Made by a program: the position numbers and the translations under genes. A stretch of DNA of 6,005 nt from Planctomycetaceae bacterium. GTDB taxonomy: Bacteria > Planctomycetota > Planctomycetia > Pirellulales > JAEUIK01. Where the stretch lies: assembly GCA_015493185.1 (NCBI GenBank), contig WGDQ01000678.1, positions 1 through 6,005 of the forward strand, in the 5' to 3' direction. The notes beneath the pieces are model-generated. The model had not been told where the DNA came from and searched no databases. It saw only the letters and a program-made list of their open reading frames with translations. Shown here piece by piece: positions 5,876-6,005 of this stretch. Positions within the stretch are counted from its first letter, which is position 1; each line of letters starts with the position of its first letter.

Positions 5876-5887
5876 ACCACTGGTGGT
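5876..5887. promoter_or_regulatory. Operator-like dyad after the argB promoter
   Basis: ACCAC and GTGGT flank a 2-base centre, a 12-base dyad located roughly 14-25 bases downstream of the predicted transcription start. The position would suit a repressor, but the sequence does not resemble the known ArgR box and the dyad is short. Confidence 0.25.
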
Positions 5888-5907
5888 TATGTTGTGGGAA
5901 ACGTGTC

Positions 5908-5935
5908 ATTTTAGAATGCTGGTTGATCCTGTCAA
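5908..5935 (-). promoter_or_regulatory. Sigma-70 type promoter of argB
   Basis: On the minus strand a perfect -35 hexamer TTGACA (5935-5930) is followed after 16 bases by TAAAAT (5913-5908), five of six matches to the -10 consensus. The predicted start of transcription is near 5901, giving a leader of about 110 bases to the argB TTG. It is the best promoter in the window and probably drives argB and, through it, the cluster. Confidence 0.75.
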
Positions 5936-5949
5936 CTTGCGGTAGTGCC

Positions 5950-5969
5950 GCACCCGTCGTGGGGGGTGC
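5950..5969. repeat. Inverted repeat upstream of the argB promoter
   Basis: GCACCC and GGGTGC are perfect reverse complements around an 8-base loop, just upstream of the -35 box. No T-tract follows on either strand. It could be the end of an upstream minus-strand gene outside the window or a protein-binding site; neither can be decided here. Confidence 0.35.
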
Positions 5970-6005
5970 ACGTCAGGTTTTGCAGGGGTTTTGGAGTGGG
6001 AAAAA

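Noticed and set aside
1..6005. CRISPR array, insertion sequence, phage or defence genes
   Set aside because: No spaced direct repeats, transposase, integrase or defence-type domains are visible; the window is mostly core metabolism.

Overview
The window reads as part of a bacterial chromosome and is dominated by a minus-strand arginine biosynthesis cluster. In transcription order (right to left) it holds argB (acetylglutamate kinase), argD (acetylornithine aminotransferase), argF (ornithine carbamoyltransferase) and rph (RNase PH). Further left, on the same strand, lies a pentapeptide-repeat protein. The moderately GC-rich DNA, the argB-argD-argF-rph order, the style of the pentapeptide protein with its WPxGFDP cap, and the ArgB N-terminal helix together suggest a planctomycete (Pirellulales-like). 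That assignment is inference from remembered family features, not a database result.

Region by region: 1-159 holds no gene I can support. 160-729 is the pentapeptide-repeat protein, whose true start is doubtful because a strong Shine-Dalgarno lies before a non-standard codon near 633-636. 730-1292 has no convincing gene. 1293-2045 is rph. 2046-2189 is a gap that stays open in the frame of both argF and rph. 2190-3110 is argF. 3111-3260 is a non-coding gap with a terminator-like hairpin, a second perfect hairpin and an enclosing inverted repeat. 3261-4472 is argD, with a GTG start and a very good Shine-Dalgarno. 4473-4858 is a 386-base gap with a perfect 18-base tandem duplication and perhaps a decayed small plus-strand gene. 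4859-5791 is argB, with a likely TTG start. 5792-6005 is the argB leader and a near-consensus sigma-70 promoter.

ArgB phosphorylates N-acetylglutamate, ArgD makes N-acetylornithine two steps later, and ArgF turns ornithine into citrulline, so the cluster covers three non-adjacent steps of one pathway. argC, argJ, argG and argH are not in the window. ArgB carries the N-terminal helix and C-terminal signature of arginine-inhibited hexameric kinases, so feedback by arginine probably acts there. The single strong promoter lies before argB. The wide gaps of 386, 150 and 144 bases between genes, with structure in the argD-argF gap, leave room for internal control. I see no wholly new system. The most interesting items are the competing RNA pairings between argD and argF, the shared argF-rph reading frame broken by one TAG, and the non-standard start of the pentapeptide gene.
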